Below are positions 1-9,315 of a stretch of 64,000 nt of DNA, piece after piece (the stretch's first letter is position 1; the number at the start of each line of letters is the position of its first letter). The notes beneath the pieces were generated by a model that was not told where the DNA came from, made no database searches, and worked only from the letters and a program-made list of their open reading frames with translations. Position numbers and translations under genes: made by a program. The DNA is from Hybos culiciformis (lineage: Eukaryota > Arthropoda > Insecta > Diptera > Hybotidae), in NCBI GenBank assembly GCA_964007475.1, contig OZ023273.1:81322598-81386597 (forward strand), written 5' to 3'.

Positions 1-141
1 TCTGCCCCTCCCTTTGCTCTCTCTTCTACCACTTGCTTCTGCCCATCCCTTTTTCATAAATGACAATCCTACACACATTAATTTTCATATATAGATAAGA
101 TAGTAATTTATCTCATGTAATGAAACATATAATGAATAATG

Positions 142-735
142 GGAGCCGGTCTTTTCGCGTGTCTCTGCTGGGCATCAGGGATTAAAACCTCCTTTTTCGC
201 AACATAACCCATGGCTACGCAGGCCAAAGTCTTCGCGTGTCCCTGCGGGGCTTCAGGGATTAAAACCTCCTTTTTCGCAACATAACCCATGGCTACGCGG
301 GCGAAAGTCTTTTCTTGTATCTTCAGGGATTAAAACACTATTTTTATCGCAACATAGTCCATTGCTACGAGAGCTGAAGTGTTCTTGCGGGGCTTTAGAA
401 ATTAAAACCTCCGGGATTACGTTTTTTCGGGAATTCAGGTTCCGGGATTTAGTGTTTTCGGTATTTTGATTTCCGGGATTTAGTCTTTCCGGGATTCAAA
501 CTTCCGGGATTTCAGAATCCGGGATTGTGATTTCCTGCGTAGCCATGGGTTAATTTGCGAAAAAGGAGGTTTTAATCCCTGAAGCCCCGCAGGGACACGC
601 GAAAAGACTTTGGCCTGCGTAGCCATGGGTTAATTTGCGAAAAAAGAGGTTTTAATCCCTGAAGCCCCGCAGGGACACACGAAAAGACTTTGGCTCGCGT
701 AGCCATGGGTTAGGTTGCGAAAAAGGATTTTGTCC
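142..735. repeat. Foldback repeat with tandem ~77 bp units in both arms
   Basis: About three units of roughly 77 bp lie between 142 and 385 in one orientation. About three more lie between 536 and 722 in the opposite orientation. Each unit contains GGTTTTAATCCCTGAAGCCC and GCGTAGCCATGGGTTA or their complements, so the arms can pair. The spacer (395-530) and the right flank (735-870) carry a degenerate CCGGGATTT repeat. No transposase is visible. The short reading frame at 108-290 only reflects the unit length. Class is uncertain: foldback element or satellite-derived inverted repeat. Confidence 0.75.
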
Positions 736-1481
736 GGGACTTTGTCCCTGCGGTTTTATGGTTTCCGGGCATTTGTCCTTCCGGGATTTTGGTTTCCGGG
801 GTTTTGTTTTCCAGGACTTTGGCTTCCGAGATTTTATCTTCCAGGATTTTTTCGGGCTTTTGTTATCTGGATGGGTTGGATATAAAGCAGTGGTCGCAAT
901 TAGATTTTAGGTATCGTGCCAAAAAAGATGATTTTCTTCAAACCAGTATTTCGGCTTGCCGCATCTATTCCATAAAATAAAATAGTATTGAGATGTAAGA
1001 AATTAATATGTACTTATTCGTTTTTATATATTAATTTTTATTTATTTCATTTATACATTGTTTTTATTTATATTTAAATATAAATTTATATAAAAAAAAC
1101 CTAAATATATTTAATCAAAAGAAAACAAAAATGTCAGATATATTCTTCAATATCAGAAATTAAATTAAACAAAACATAATAAGAATTAAACAACGAAAAA
1201 TAAAAAATGGCACTCCGAAATAATTTATACGGACATAATTTATACGAGAAAAACGACATTGTTCATACGATAAATAATGTCGTTTGAAAGCGACATTATT
1301 TATACAAAAAAAACGACATTATTCATACGATAAATAATGTCGTGTTTTTTTTGTATAAATAATGTCGCTTTTAAAACGACATTATTTATCGTATGAACAA
1401 TGTCGTTTTTTTATCGTATGAATAATGTCGTTTTTAAAACGACACTATTTATCGTATGTGAGTAAAAAGGATAAAATATTT

Positions 1482-1622
1482 GTGAGGTACACACGGGAAG
1501 GGGGGGCAGCAGGGCGGCGGGCGGGCGGTTGGTCAGTGGGATTTGTGGCTGGCGCCGCAAATCCCACTGACCAACCGCCCGCCCGCCGCCCTGCTGCCCG
1601 CCCTTCCCGTGTGTACCTCACA
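1482..1622. repeat. GC-rich near-perfect palindrome inside the foldback element
   Basis: Two arms of about 65-70 bp begin GTGAGGTACACACGGGAAGG and mirror each other around a few bases near 1553. They contain runs of GGCGGGCGGGCGG and stand out sharply from the AT-rich flanks. The DNA would extrude as a cruciform or fold as a stable hairpin. Reading frames crossing it are a by-product of low stop density in GC-rich DNA. Confidence 0.8.
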
Positions 1623-1636
1623 ATATCCCGATAAAA

Positions 1637-1772
1637 TTTTGTGTTCTATGCAAAAGAGGAAGGGGGGGCAGCAGGGCGGCGGGCGGGAGGGCGGTTGGTC
1701 AGTGGGATTTGCGGCTGGCGCCCGCCGCCCTGCTGCCCCCCCTTCCCCTTTTGCTTAGAACACAATATTCGC
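1637..1772. repeat. Second GC-rich hairpin, relative of the preceding one
   Basis: The outer arms are TTGTGTTCTATGCAAAAGAG and, inverted, CCTTTTGCTTAGAACACAA. The inner arms carry the same GGGGGGGCAGCAGGGCGGCG block as the 1482-1622 palindrome, with one arm shortened. The two hairpins are probably duplicates or successive insertions of one small palindromic unit. Confidence 0.7.
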
Positions 1773-2186
1773 ATTTATGTCAGTTCACCTACATTTTGTA
1801 CGGCCAACATTCGTTTTTACTCACATACGATAAATAGTGTCGTTTTAAAAATGACATTATTCACACGATCAAAAAACGACTTTATTCATGTAGAAATAAT
1901 GTCGTTTAGAAGCGACATTATTTATACGAAAAAAAAACGACTTTATTCATATGATAAATAATGTCGTTTTAAAAGCGACATTATTTATACGAAAAAAAAA
2001 CGACTTTATTCATTTATAAATTATGACGTGCCTGAAAGCGACATAATTCATTTGTATGGTAGGAATAATGTCGTTTTTTCGTATAAATTATGTCCGTATA
2101 AATTATTTCGGGACCCCATAAAAAATATCAAAAACTAAACAATAAATAAAAGTTTACTTAAATTAGTAAGGAACACAATATTTTTT

Positions 2187-2547
2187 CTACTGTTGTCCAG
2201 TATGAGATCTGTTTTGTTTAAATTGCGATGCTAAGTGGTCTATATTTGTTATGTAATTGGTTACTTTTAAAGCAACACAAGCCTCGGAATTGTCACTAGC
2301 CATTCTGTTTCTGGTTTTGGTTAAAATTACATTCATTTGAGAAAATAAGAATTCGCAAAAGTACATTGAAAGAAATACTATTAATACAGCTATTGCTAGA
2401 TTTTAATGATGAAAACTGATTTGGAAGACTTTGCCACAATTTTAGAACTTCATCGTCAATGTTAAATGTTATTTCATTTTCTCTTAATTGATTTTCGACC
2501 ATTATTCTCAAATCGACGCGTGCCAGGAAAATTTCGAAGCGTGCCAA
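2187..2547 (-). pseudogene. hAT-type transposase C-terminal remnant
   Basis: Read on the minus strand in two frames, this encodes the end of a hAT/ZBED-like transposase. The first part (2547 to about 2400) gives a segment ending NIDDEVLKLWQSLPNQFSS. After a frameshift, the second part gives FLSMYFCEFLFSQMNVILTK followed by TRNRMASDNSEACVALKV. Its closing residues, SHTGQQ, precede a TAG at 2187-2189. The pattern of a hydrophobic helix, C-E-x2-F-S and K-x-R-x-R matches the hAT dimerisation region of the Charlie/ZBED5 group by general knowledge. The upstream transposase is absent and the frame is broken. A TIR typical of such elements lies elsewhere (15187), but no link is shown. Confidence 0.6.
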
Positions 2548-2573
2548 TCTTGGTGGATAACTTCCATGACATC

Positions 2574-2930
2574 CAAAATTTCAAATCCAAAAGCTTTTTT
2601 GTCGGAAATAAAAAATCTAAAAAAACTCTTAAATACCTGTCCGTACCGAATTTTTCATAGTAAAAACAAGACTCGAGACGGTAGGGTTACTTTACCTAAC
2701 ATAACATTATTTTATGTCACGACATAAAGAAACATTATGTTAATTCATTTATTTAACATAACATAATGATTTGTCGCTTTTAATGTGACATAAAATAATC
2801 TTATGTTAGGTTAAGTAACCCTACCGTCTCGTGCCTTGTTTTTACTATGAAAAATTCGGTTCGGACACGTTTTTATGAGTTTTTGTAGACTTTTTATTTC
2901 CGCGAAAAAAGCTTTTGGATTTGAAATTAT
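2574..2930. mobile_element. Palindromic MITE (~150 bp arms)
   Basis: The left arm starts AAATTTCAAATCCAAAAGC and the right arm ends with its complement. The arms stay paired through the block CGAGACGGTAGGGTTACTT down to a spacer near 2735-2775. Inner subrepeats of ACATAACATAATG type surround the spacer. Identity between arms looks about 85-90% by eye. There is no coding capacity. A non-autonomous hairpin DNA transposon is the best reading. Confidence 0.75.
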
Positions 2931-3215
2931 GGTTCTATCCCCTTCAAACAGGTCTTATAAAATGCAGTATCACAAATATTCCTTTACAGAAAACGCAATA
3001 TACAAATTTCATTTGCATTTAAGTTTAGGATTTTTGCATTACTGCGCACACTGCGTAGTGTTGAATTTTTCAATTTGTTTCATATCTTTTCAGTGTGGCA
3101 AAACCATAGAGTTGAATAATAAATTATTTCATTTGAGTTTATATAATCGTTCAGCTCGGTTAAAAAAAAATCAGTTAAAATTTTTTATTTTTCTAAGAAA
3201 ACAGTAATTAATTTA

Positions 3216-3474
3216 TGTCGACCAAGAGGGAAAAGCGAATTTTAGAGCAGAAGACGGCTTAGCGAGCAGCTAAAAAAGAAGCGGATCCAGCCCGCTGGGA
3301 AGAGGAGATGAAAATTAAAGAGGAAGAAGTAGATGCCCAACAAGGTAATTCAAATTAAAGAAGGCGGAGCTGAAGTTGCTCGAGGATTACCTCAAGAAAA
3401 CTGTGACAAAGGTTTCTCTTGAAATATTAAAAAATATTGCGCAACACTCTATGGCTGACACCTTCTTTCTAACT
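3216..3474 (+). pseudogene. Degraded charged coding-like stretch, function unknown
   Basis: From ATG at 3216 the frame reads MSTKREKRILEQKTA, a TAG stop, then RAAKKEADPARWEEEMKIKE and further Glu-rich residues to about 3344. After a frame change near 3345-3358 it continues KKAELKLLEDYLKKTVTKVS and then LEILKNIAQHSMADTF. The composition is highly charged and probably alpha-helical or coiled coil, unlike the surrounding AT-rich DNA. One stop and one frameshift make it a likely pseudogene or transposon remnant. I do not recognise the family. Confidence 0.3.
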
Positions 3475-4395
3475 TCACCCATATTTTTTCAATTTGCAAT
3501 TTTTCTCTCGACTCGATCAAAATCTGTAAAGTTGAATTAATTTTATCAACACCTAAAAAAATTTCACTCATCACGGTTTTTTTTAGTTAATGTTGCTTTT
3601 AATTAGAAATTTGAATTTATTATAGCTCAACTCATATTATTTTAGAAATGTATTGGTAGTTTACATAGCTATATGCAAAGATTGATGAATCGAACCCTTC
3701 ATCCATTTCACAGAATAAAAAAAAAGCAGTTCTTTTAAATGATGGATCCTCTAAAAAATCAATGAATTTTGTAAATCCCAATCATAATCTTCATCATCAC
3801 TATCTTTGTCTGGGATTGATTTCTACAAAACTGAATTATGAGGATTGGTATTATCAGCACCCGATTTCAGAATTTTATTCTTCTTTTTTTTTTTTGAAAA
3901 TTTCTACTATTTTTAATGCTTTTTCATTTTTTTTGCATTTACTTATCGTCCATGAAACAATAATATGTGCTATCACAAAAAAATCAAATTTTACAGGAGG
4001 CAAAAAAAACAAAAATATATTTTGGTGATAGTACTTTTTCCCTTACAAAAATCTGTGTCAAATTAATATAAATGTGCCAAAAAAGCATGTAATGGATTTT
4101 TTCTAATTTTTTTGAGTATGACTGATCGACGCGTTATCAAAAAGTACATAATAATGAATTCATTATGTCAAAAGTGAAAAAACTTCGTGATAGGACATAT
4201 TCCTGTTTCATGGACGTTATTTAGCGACAAAAGAAAATCTTGGTCCGAAAAATGGGAAAAATTTAAAGAAGTGAAGGACGAAAATTGCATTTTTTTTCCT
4301 TATATTCATTAGATATTTGTTAAATTTTATTAAAAAAATTAATATTAATATTAAGTATAACTATAGTTCGATTTATTAAGAATACATTATGCTTA
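3475..4395. other. No gene seen
   Basis: AT-rich sequence with homopolymer runs. An open stretch around 3762-4028 has low-complexity Phe/His-rich composition and no recognisable domain, so I do not call it. Confidence 0.5.
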
Positions 4396-4853
4396 ATGCA
4401 TCGATCATAGGTACCACCGGCACCGCAAAGCAATTAAAAGCTATCGTAAAAACCGGTTTTCTGCGTTATTTCTTAATTAATTTTAATAAAATTTATAAAA
4501 AACACAATAATATATTCATTTTATTGATTCTTTGTAAAAAGAATTTCTTAAACTTATTTCATAATTAATTAGGAAACTGAATTTATTTATTTTTTCTCCT
4601 GAAAGAATTGACTACATCTTACATCACAAAATCTTTTTTTTTTTCTTTTTCACTGCGTTTCTTTTGCATCGAAATTTGGTATTTTTCGAAATTTTGTATT
4701 TTTTGTCACAATTTGCAGATGAGTTGATTAATCATATTATAGAAAAAACAAAAGTTTGTTGATTTTTTTGCCCTCAGGTAAAATTAGCTGAGAAAAGGTT
4801 TCCGGAACATTCCTTCAAAAATTTCTTTGCGGTGTTAGCTATGATCGAGGCAT
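4396..4853. mobile_element. MITE, family 1 copy 1
   Basis: The TIRs are ATGCATCGATCATAGGTACC at the left and, read inward from the right, ATGCCTCGATCATAGCTAAC. Both are followed by ACCGCAAAG. A second copy of the same family, in opposite orientation, lies at 28583-29006. Shared internal landmarks are TTTCCGGAACATTCCTT, TTTCTTTTGCATCGAAATTTGG and GAATTGACTACATC (complements in the other copy). Non-autonomous and non-coding. Superfamily not assigned because no clear target-site duplication is visible. Confidence 0.8.
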
Positions 4854-5593
4854 AATGGTAAATTTTTATTAATAATTTTTGCCTGGATTTAAAAAGGGAA
4901 AGAACCACTGGAGAATAGAGTATTCATAACAAGGACGTTCGCTCACGAAGACGTGTCATAGTATTCATAATAATATTAAAATTATTAATAAGCAGCGGAA
5001 CTGTTTATAAATAGCATTACTATTATAAATAGAAATTTCAAACCTAAATTACATAATTCCAATTCAGAAACAAAAATCTTTTTGCAACTTTCAAAAAATT
5101 CTTACAAGCTCCTAGATGAAATCATACAATTATAAGCAAGTCGAGTAAGGCACACTACTTAGTTTTAAACATGATTACTTCGTTGTCTAGGGAAATACAT
5201 CAACAGCATGCCAACGAACACTCATTCCGTCTCAGCTGTTTTAATTTGTTTTTCTGAATTTTTCTTGCATATTTTCAATCAATTGGCTCATTTCATATTA
5301 GAGATTGTGATCGAGAATAAATTCTCAACAACTTACTATTTCTGGTTTTTAAGTCATTAAAATCGAGAAAAATAATATTTATTATTTTTTATTTAATAAA
5401 CAATAAATTAAATTTTCTTTTAATTCAATAATTTTTCAATTTATTTCAATATTCTTTTACAATACTAATTAACTATAATTAAATTTATTTTTTCTTTAAA
5501 CAATAATAAAACAATATAATATATAATTATTTTTAATATTTAAATAAAACTTTTCTATAAAATTTATTAATAAATAAATACTAATTAATTTAT
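4854..5593. other. No gene seen
   Basis: AT-rich DNA between two MITEs, without recognisable coding, RNA or repeat structure. Confidence 0.5.
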
Positions 5594-5601
5594 ATTGATT
5601 T

Positions 5602-6077
5602 CAGAGATTCGAACCGGAACCGAACCGAAAACCGGCAAAAACCGTAATTTATGACCAAACCGTAAACGTAACCGAACCCAAATATTCTAAATACAAAAAA
5701 CCGCAACCTTAACCGGAACGAAATATCATTTCGGTTTTTTTGTTCTTTTTCGTTCCTTTATCGTTCCTTAAACAAGATAAAAAATAAAAAAATTTAACAC
5801 AAAATTTCTATTTTTTTTATGTTTGAATTTGAATGAAAAATTTATGTTTTGTATTTGTGTTACATATATGTATGTGTGTTTTTATTTTTAATATAGGAAA
5901 TATTTTTATTGCACAAAAGTTTCAACTCCATTTCTTTTTGCAATTAACAGCACAAAAAGTGCTACTCAAAAAAAAATTTGAACCAAAAAAAAACCGGTTT
6001 TGAACCGAAAAAAAAATTGAACCGTAACCGGAACGAAATTTAAATTTTCAAAACCGAAATTGCGGTTCGAAGCTCTG
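5602..6077. mobile_element. hAT-type MITE, family 2 copy 1
   Basis: The element begins CAGAGATTCGAACCGG and ends with the complement of CAGAGCTTCGAACCGC. It is flanked by a perfect 8 bp duplication, ATTGATTT (5594-5601 and 6078-6085). An 8 bp duplication and a CAG-type terminus are diagnostic of hAT elements. Subterminal regions are dense in AACCG and CGGTTACGG motifs, possible transposase-binding sites. No coding capacity. A second, longer copy in opposite orientation is at 56644-57463. Confidence 0.9.
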
Positions 6078-6333
6078 ATTGATTTACACAATAATCTTTT
6101 CGCCGAGCAGTAGCAAAACCACAGCAACTTGTGGCTGTGTACGCTAGTATAATTGTTCATTATAATTATAATTTTTTATTCGAAATTCGCATACTATATG
6201 CTTACAAATATTAAATTCCCAACTTTAGAAGACTGTTCTTTTATTTAACAATTGTTAACTTTAGTAAGGTTCTGAATTTATATAGGTTTCTGATAAAATA
6301 ATTTACTAGTATTAAATGAAACCCTTAAAGTGC

Positions 6334-6762
6334 TGTCTCCACTTCAGTGTGAAACGTGTTTTGCACAGGAAAGTAGTTTCGTTCTTCGTTTAAAGTAGTT
6401 TTGTCCATATAAAAATTTGCAGTTGTTTGTAATAAGTTTTGCCCAAAACTACTAAAATTTAGGGGTGCCATCCACACAAATTCACAATTTTTTAAGGAAT
6501 TTTCACTCAATATGGCACACTTTTTGTTGGATGAAAAAAAAATTGGAAAAAAAAAATACAAAAAATCAACGGGTTGTCAAAAATATGTAAATAAAAATAT
6601 TTGAAAGCAAAATATAATAAAAAAAATTTGAAAGCAAAATATAATATTAAAAGTTTACAAACAATTTTTTTTTCGTCATGTCAAAGTAAACATAGAATTT
6701 GTAGAGTTTACGCTTGTAGTTTTAAACAAATTTAACACTACTTTGAACCTGAAGTGGAGACA
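6334..6762. mobile_element. MITE with TGTCTCCACTTCAG termini
   Basis: The left end TGTCTCCACTTCAGTGTGAA and the right end (inward TGTCTCCACTTCAGGTTCAA) form TIRs of about 30 bp with mismatches. The 429 bp interior is AT-rich and non-coding. No target-site duplication can be assigned, so the superfamily is open. Confidence 0.6.
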
Positions 6763-6834
6763 AGATTTAACGCAGAGGTAAAAATAATTTTTCAATATTT
6801 TCACAATTTTCGGTTTGTTAGTTGAAAGATTTAA

Positions 6835-6926
6835 GTAATTTCAGCGCCCTATGCAAAGGCAATTATTTCAGCTCCCTAGGCAAGGGCCTTGCTTGCCTGT
6901 AGCTTGAGCCGGCCCTGCTGCTCGCC
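6835..6926 (-). mobile_element. hAT-like element end (CAGGGCCGGCTC)
   Basis: On the minus strand a terminus CAGGGCCGGCTCAAGCTACA starts at about 6926 and abuts the endonuclease remnant at 6926-7236. CAGGGCCGG-type ends are common in hAT elements; compare CAGGCCCGGCTCG at 46023. The other end was not found, so this is probably a solitary end or truncated copy that cut the LINE. Confidence 0.4.
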
Positions 6927-7236
6927 CTTACTCTGTTGTACGGTTTGGAATCACATCCTACTACCAGATCAAGCTTTTTTGTTTTAGCTTCTATTACCAG
7001 CTGCTGGATTTCCTGTGGTGGCGCTTGTCGGTCGTGTGCCATGTAGATTGATGCTATTAGGAGAGATCTCTTATTGTTGTCTCCCTCACACCGTTTGTTT
7101 TATGGTTTAGAAACTAGATACATTTTATGTTTTTTGTTAACTAAAATAGCAGTTATTTTCTTACCTTTATTTGGAGCACTGTACAGCATGTGGCTTTTGG
7201 TCTGTAACCCCTTTATGGTGCCTCCCGGATTAATCC
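6926..7236 (-). pseudogene. LINE endonuclease (APE) domain, second part of a split ORF2
   Basis: The minus strand reads PWINPGGTIKGLQTKSHMLY, then SAPNKGKKITAILVNKNIKC. After a stop and frame change it reads RSLLIASIYMAHDRQAPPQE and KLDLVVGCDSKPYNRVRAS. These match the strand order of APE-type endonucleases of I/LOA/Jockey LINEs: a P-W-I block, an A-x-L-V-N-K block, then an A-S-x-Y-M block, with the G-D-x-N active-site motif changed here to G-C-D-S. The first part of the same domain is at 9222-9315, on the other side of the inserted copy. The frame is broken and the 3' side is cut by a hAT-like end at 6926. Confidence 0.7.
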
Positions 7237-7239
7237 AGG

Positions 7240-8590
7240 GAAGGTAAGTGGACGGAGTCGTCTTCAGAAACACTTAATTTATTAGTTGACACCCATTTTC
7301 CTAAGTGTGAAGAGAGCACTGACGAAAGTGTCACGATTGACACCCAACAGAACGAAACAGATCTGTTGGCATGGGTTCAACGACTTATAACAAGGGAAAA
7401 AGTTGCCTGGGCAATAGAAGGTTTCTCTCCATATAAATCTGCAGGTACGGATGGTATTATACCAAAAATGCTGCAGGAAGCAAAGGAAACAGTTATTCCT
7501 TGGCTTGTACTAATTTTTAGAGGCAGCCTTACTCTTGGTTATATTCCACAGTTGTGGAGGAGGGTAAGGGTTGTTTTCATACCTAAAGTGGGAAAGCGAG
7601 GGCATGAGGTGGCTAAGGACTACAGGCCAATAAGTTTGTCGTCCTTCGTTCTCAAAACCTTAGAAAGGATAATCGAGTACGATATTAGGAAAAAGCTGGA
7701 AAGTAATCCACTTTGTTCCTCCCAGCATGCGTACTGTAAGGGCAAATCCACCGAAACGGCACTACATGAGGTAGTCCGAAAAGTGGAGGAGTCAATTCAG
7801 TACAAGGAGTTTACGATGGCCGCGTTTCTGGACATAGAAGGGGCCTTTAATAACGTTAGTGTTAGGTCGATCCAAGAGGCACTAAATCAAGCTGATGTAG
7901 GTGCACTCAGTCACTGGATCGGTAATATGCTTCGAACAAGGGAAGTTCATGCAGATTTTGGTAGCTGCCACGTAATCAGAGGGGTGAGGAGAGGCACACC
8001 TCAAGGAGGAGTGTTGTCACCTCTACTTTGGTTACTGGTGATGAATGCGGTGCTAGTCAGACTCCATGAGGAGGGCATCGAAGCAGTTGCGTACGCGGAC
8101 GACCTAGCGATTCTTATCTCTGGGAAGTACCTACCGACAATTAGCGAGATAATGGAACGGGCTCTGGATATAGTTACGAGGTGGGCCAAGGGGTGTGGCC
8201 TGAACGTAAATCCTAATAAAACAGAGCTCATGCTGTTCACAACCACAACTAAATTACCGTGTTTTACCTTACCCAAGCTGGAAGGTAAAACACTAAACTT
8301 AGCTTCTAGGGTAACGTACTTGGGAATAGTACTAGACCCTAAACTCAACTGGAAACTTAGTATAGAAGAGAGGGTTAAAAAGGCATGTGTTGCCTTTTAT
8401 TCTTGCAAACGTATGATTGGAAATAAGTGGGGGCTGAAACCCCACATGGTCCTATGGATGTACTCAGAAGTAGTACGTCCTATTCTTACGTATGGAGTGC
8501 TGGTCTGGTGGCCGGCAGTAGACAGGGCGTATGTCCGAACAAAGCTAGGCAGACTTCAGCGTAGTGCTTGTGTAAGCATCACGGGGGCGC
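7240..8590 (+). pseudogene. LINE ORF2 fragment: reverse transcriptase
   Basis: The frame is open from 7240 (no Met; the copy is truncated) and encodes a non-LTR reverse transcriptase without stops to the deletion point. Visible blocks include SAGTDGIIPKML, DYRPISLSSFVLKTLERIIE, AAFLDIEGAFNNV, the RGTPQGGVLSPLLW motif, the catalytic YADDLAIL motif, and LGIVLDPKLNW with the thumb region after it. Domain order and wording fit the RNase H-bearing I/LOA/R1 group rather than Jockey. At about 8590 the frame jumps out of phase into the RNase H tail (S-D-V-Q-G-N-E-R-A-D). The catalytic RT core looks intact, but the protein cannot be complete. Confidence 0.8.
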
Positions 8591-9101
8591 TAGCGATGTC
8601 CAAGGAAATGAACGAGCGGATGAATTAGCAAAGGAAGGTACAAAGTTGGACGATTCCACAATTGAGTTGGTTCATCCGGCTTTAAGTACGGTAAAAAGAG
8701 ATATTTACCAGCACTTCTTATCACAAGCGAATAGTAGGTGGAGGGCACTATCTACATGTAACACGGCCAAGAAAACATGGCCGATCTATGACTATAAAAG
8801 AACGCAAGAAATTCTTAAAATGTCTCGAAAGGACATTTCTAGAATTACGGCGATTTATACGGGACACTGGGCAGTCGGAGTACATGTTGCCAGACTTGGT
8901 ATCCCCTTCAATCGATCATGCCGCAGTTGTGGTATTGAGAGCGAAAAAGAGACATTAGTCCATTTTATTTGCAAATGCCCGGCGCTTGCAAGCTCAAGAA
9001 ACAGCACATTAGGCGGATTCCTCCTTGAGGATGTATATGTGCTAGCCATAGCCAAACCCAGGGACGTGGTGAAATTTCTTGACACCACGGGGTGGATTTA
9101 G
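8591..9101 (+). pseudogene. LINE ORF2 3' part: RNase H end and C-terminal zinc finger
   Basis: This encodes SDVQGNERADELAKEG, the final catalytic block of RNase H. The C-terminal region follows, with RSCRSCGIESEKETLVHF and ICKCPAL (a C-x2-C...H...C finger typical of LINE C termini), and the end is KFLDTTGWI and TAG. The first three RNase H catalytic residues are missing because of the upstream deletion; they are present in the homologous copy at 60779-61712. The two copies are nearly identical over the shared part. Unlike that copy, this one keeps both cysteines of C-R-S-C. Confidence 0.8.
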
Positions 9102-9221
9102 CTTGTCTTACCGCCGTTAGGCCTTGGTCACGAGGAAAGTGGTAGCAAAATGGCGCGAAAGTGCTAATTGGGAGCTCTTCAAGGCGAGAAGCTCCGCCAC
9201 TTCTACCAACCAACCAACCAA

Positions 9222-9315
9222 CCAGCACCACATCCACCTGCTCCCGCGCTATTCTCAACAGTAGTTCGGCCGACGCCGACCTACTGTGATAGAGGTTTAT
9301 TTGTAGACACCTCAA
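9222..9315 (-). pseudogene. LINE ORF2 start: first part of endonuclease domain
   Basis: The minus strand starts MRCLQINLYHSRSASAELLL and continues to REQVDVVLV, then runs into the CCAA tail of the inserted element. This is the standard N terminus of an APE endonuclease (L-Q-I-N-L, then a V-D-V-V-L-V strand). Its continuation, PWINPGG, is at 7236. The ORF2 start overlaps the end of ORF1 (stop at 9281-9283) by about 35 bases in another frame, a typical LINE arrangement. Confidence 0.75.

Larger units (their letters stand above)
1215..2111. mobile_element. Foldback element with TIRs built from GACATTATTTATACG subrepeats
   Basis: Both ends read inward CCGAAATAATTTATACGGAC, giving matching terminal inverted repeats. 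Each arm is made of many copies of a short subrepeat (ACGACATTATTTATACGA and its complement), spanning about 1230-1460 and 1825-2090. The centre holds two GC-rich hairpins. There is no coding capacity. The structure fits a foldback or long-TIR non-autonomous DNA element. No clear target-site duplication was found. Confidence 0.75.
7237..9223 (+). mobile_element. 5'-truncated LOA/I-like LINE nested in an older LINE
   Basis: A plus-strand LINE fragment runs from just upstream of the reverse transcriptase to a 3' tail of CCAA repeats (about 9205-9223). It lies exactly between the two halves of a minus-strand endonuclease domain (9222-9315 and 6926-7236), so it was inserted into that element. A few codons of the target appear lost and no duplication is evident. 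An internal deletion fuses the end of the RT region to the end of RNase H at about 8590. The same family, with RNase H complete, lies at 60650-61712 and has the same CCAA-type tail. Confidence 0.8.

Noticed and set aside
1425..1961. Overlapping open frames with Gly/Arg/Pro-rich products
   Set aside because: They lie in the GC-rich palindromes, where stop codons are rare. The products are translations of inverted repeats and show no domain.
6926..9223. 5' inversion of one LINE by twin priming
   Set aside because: The inverted endonuclease part has its missing N-terminal half at 9222-9315, on the far side of the plus-strand copy. Insertion of one LINE into another explains both sides; twin priming explains only one.
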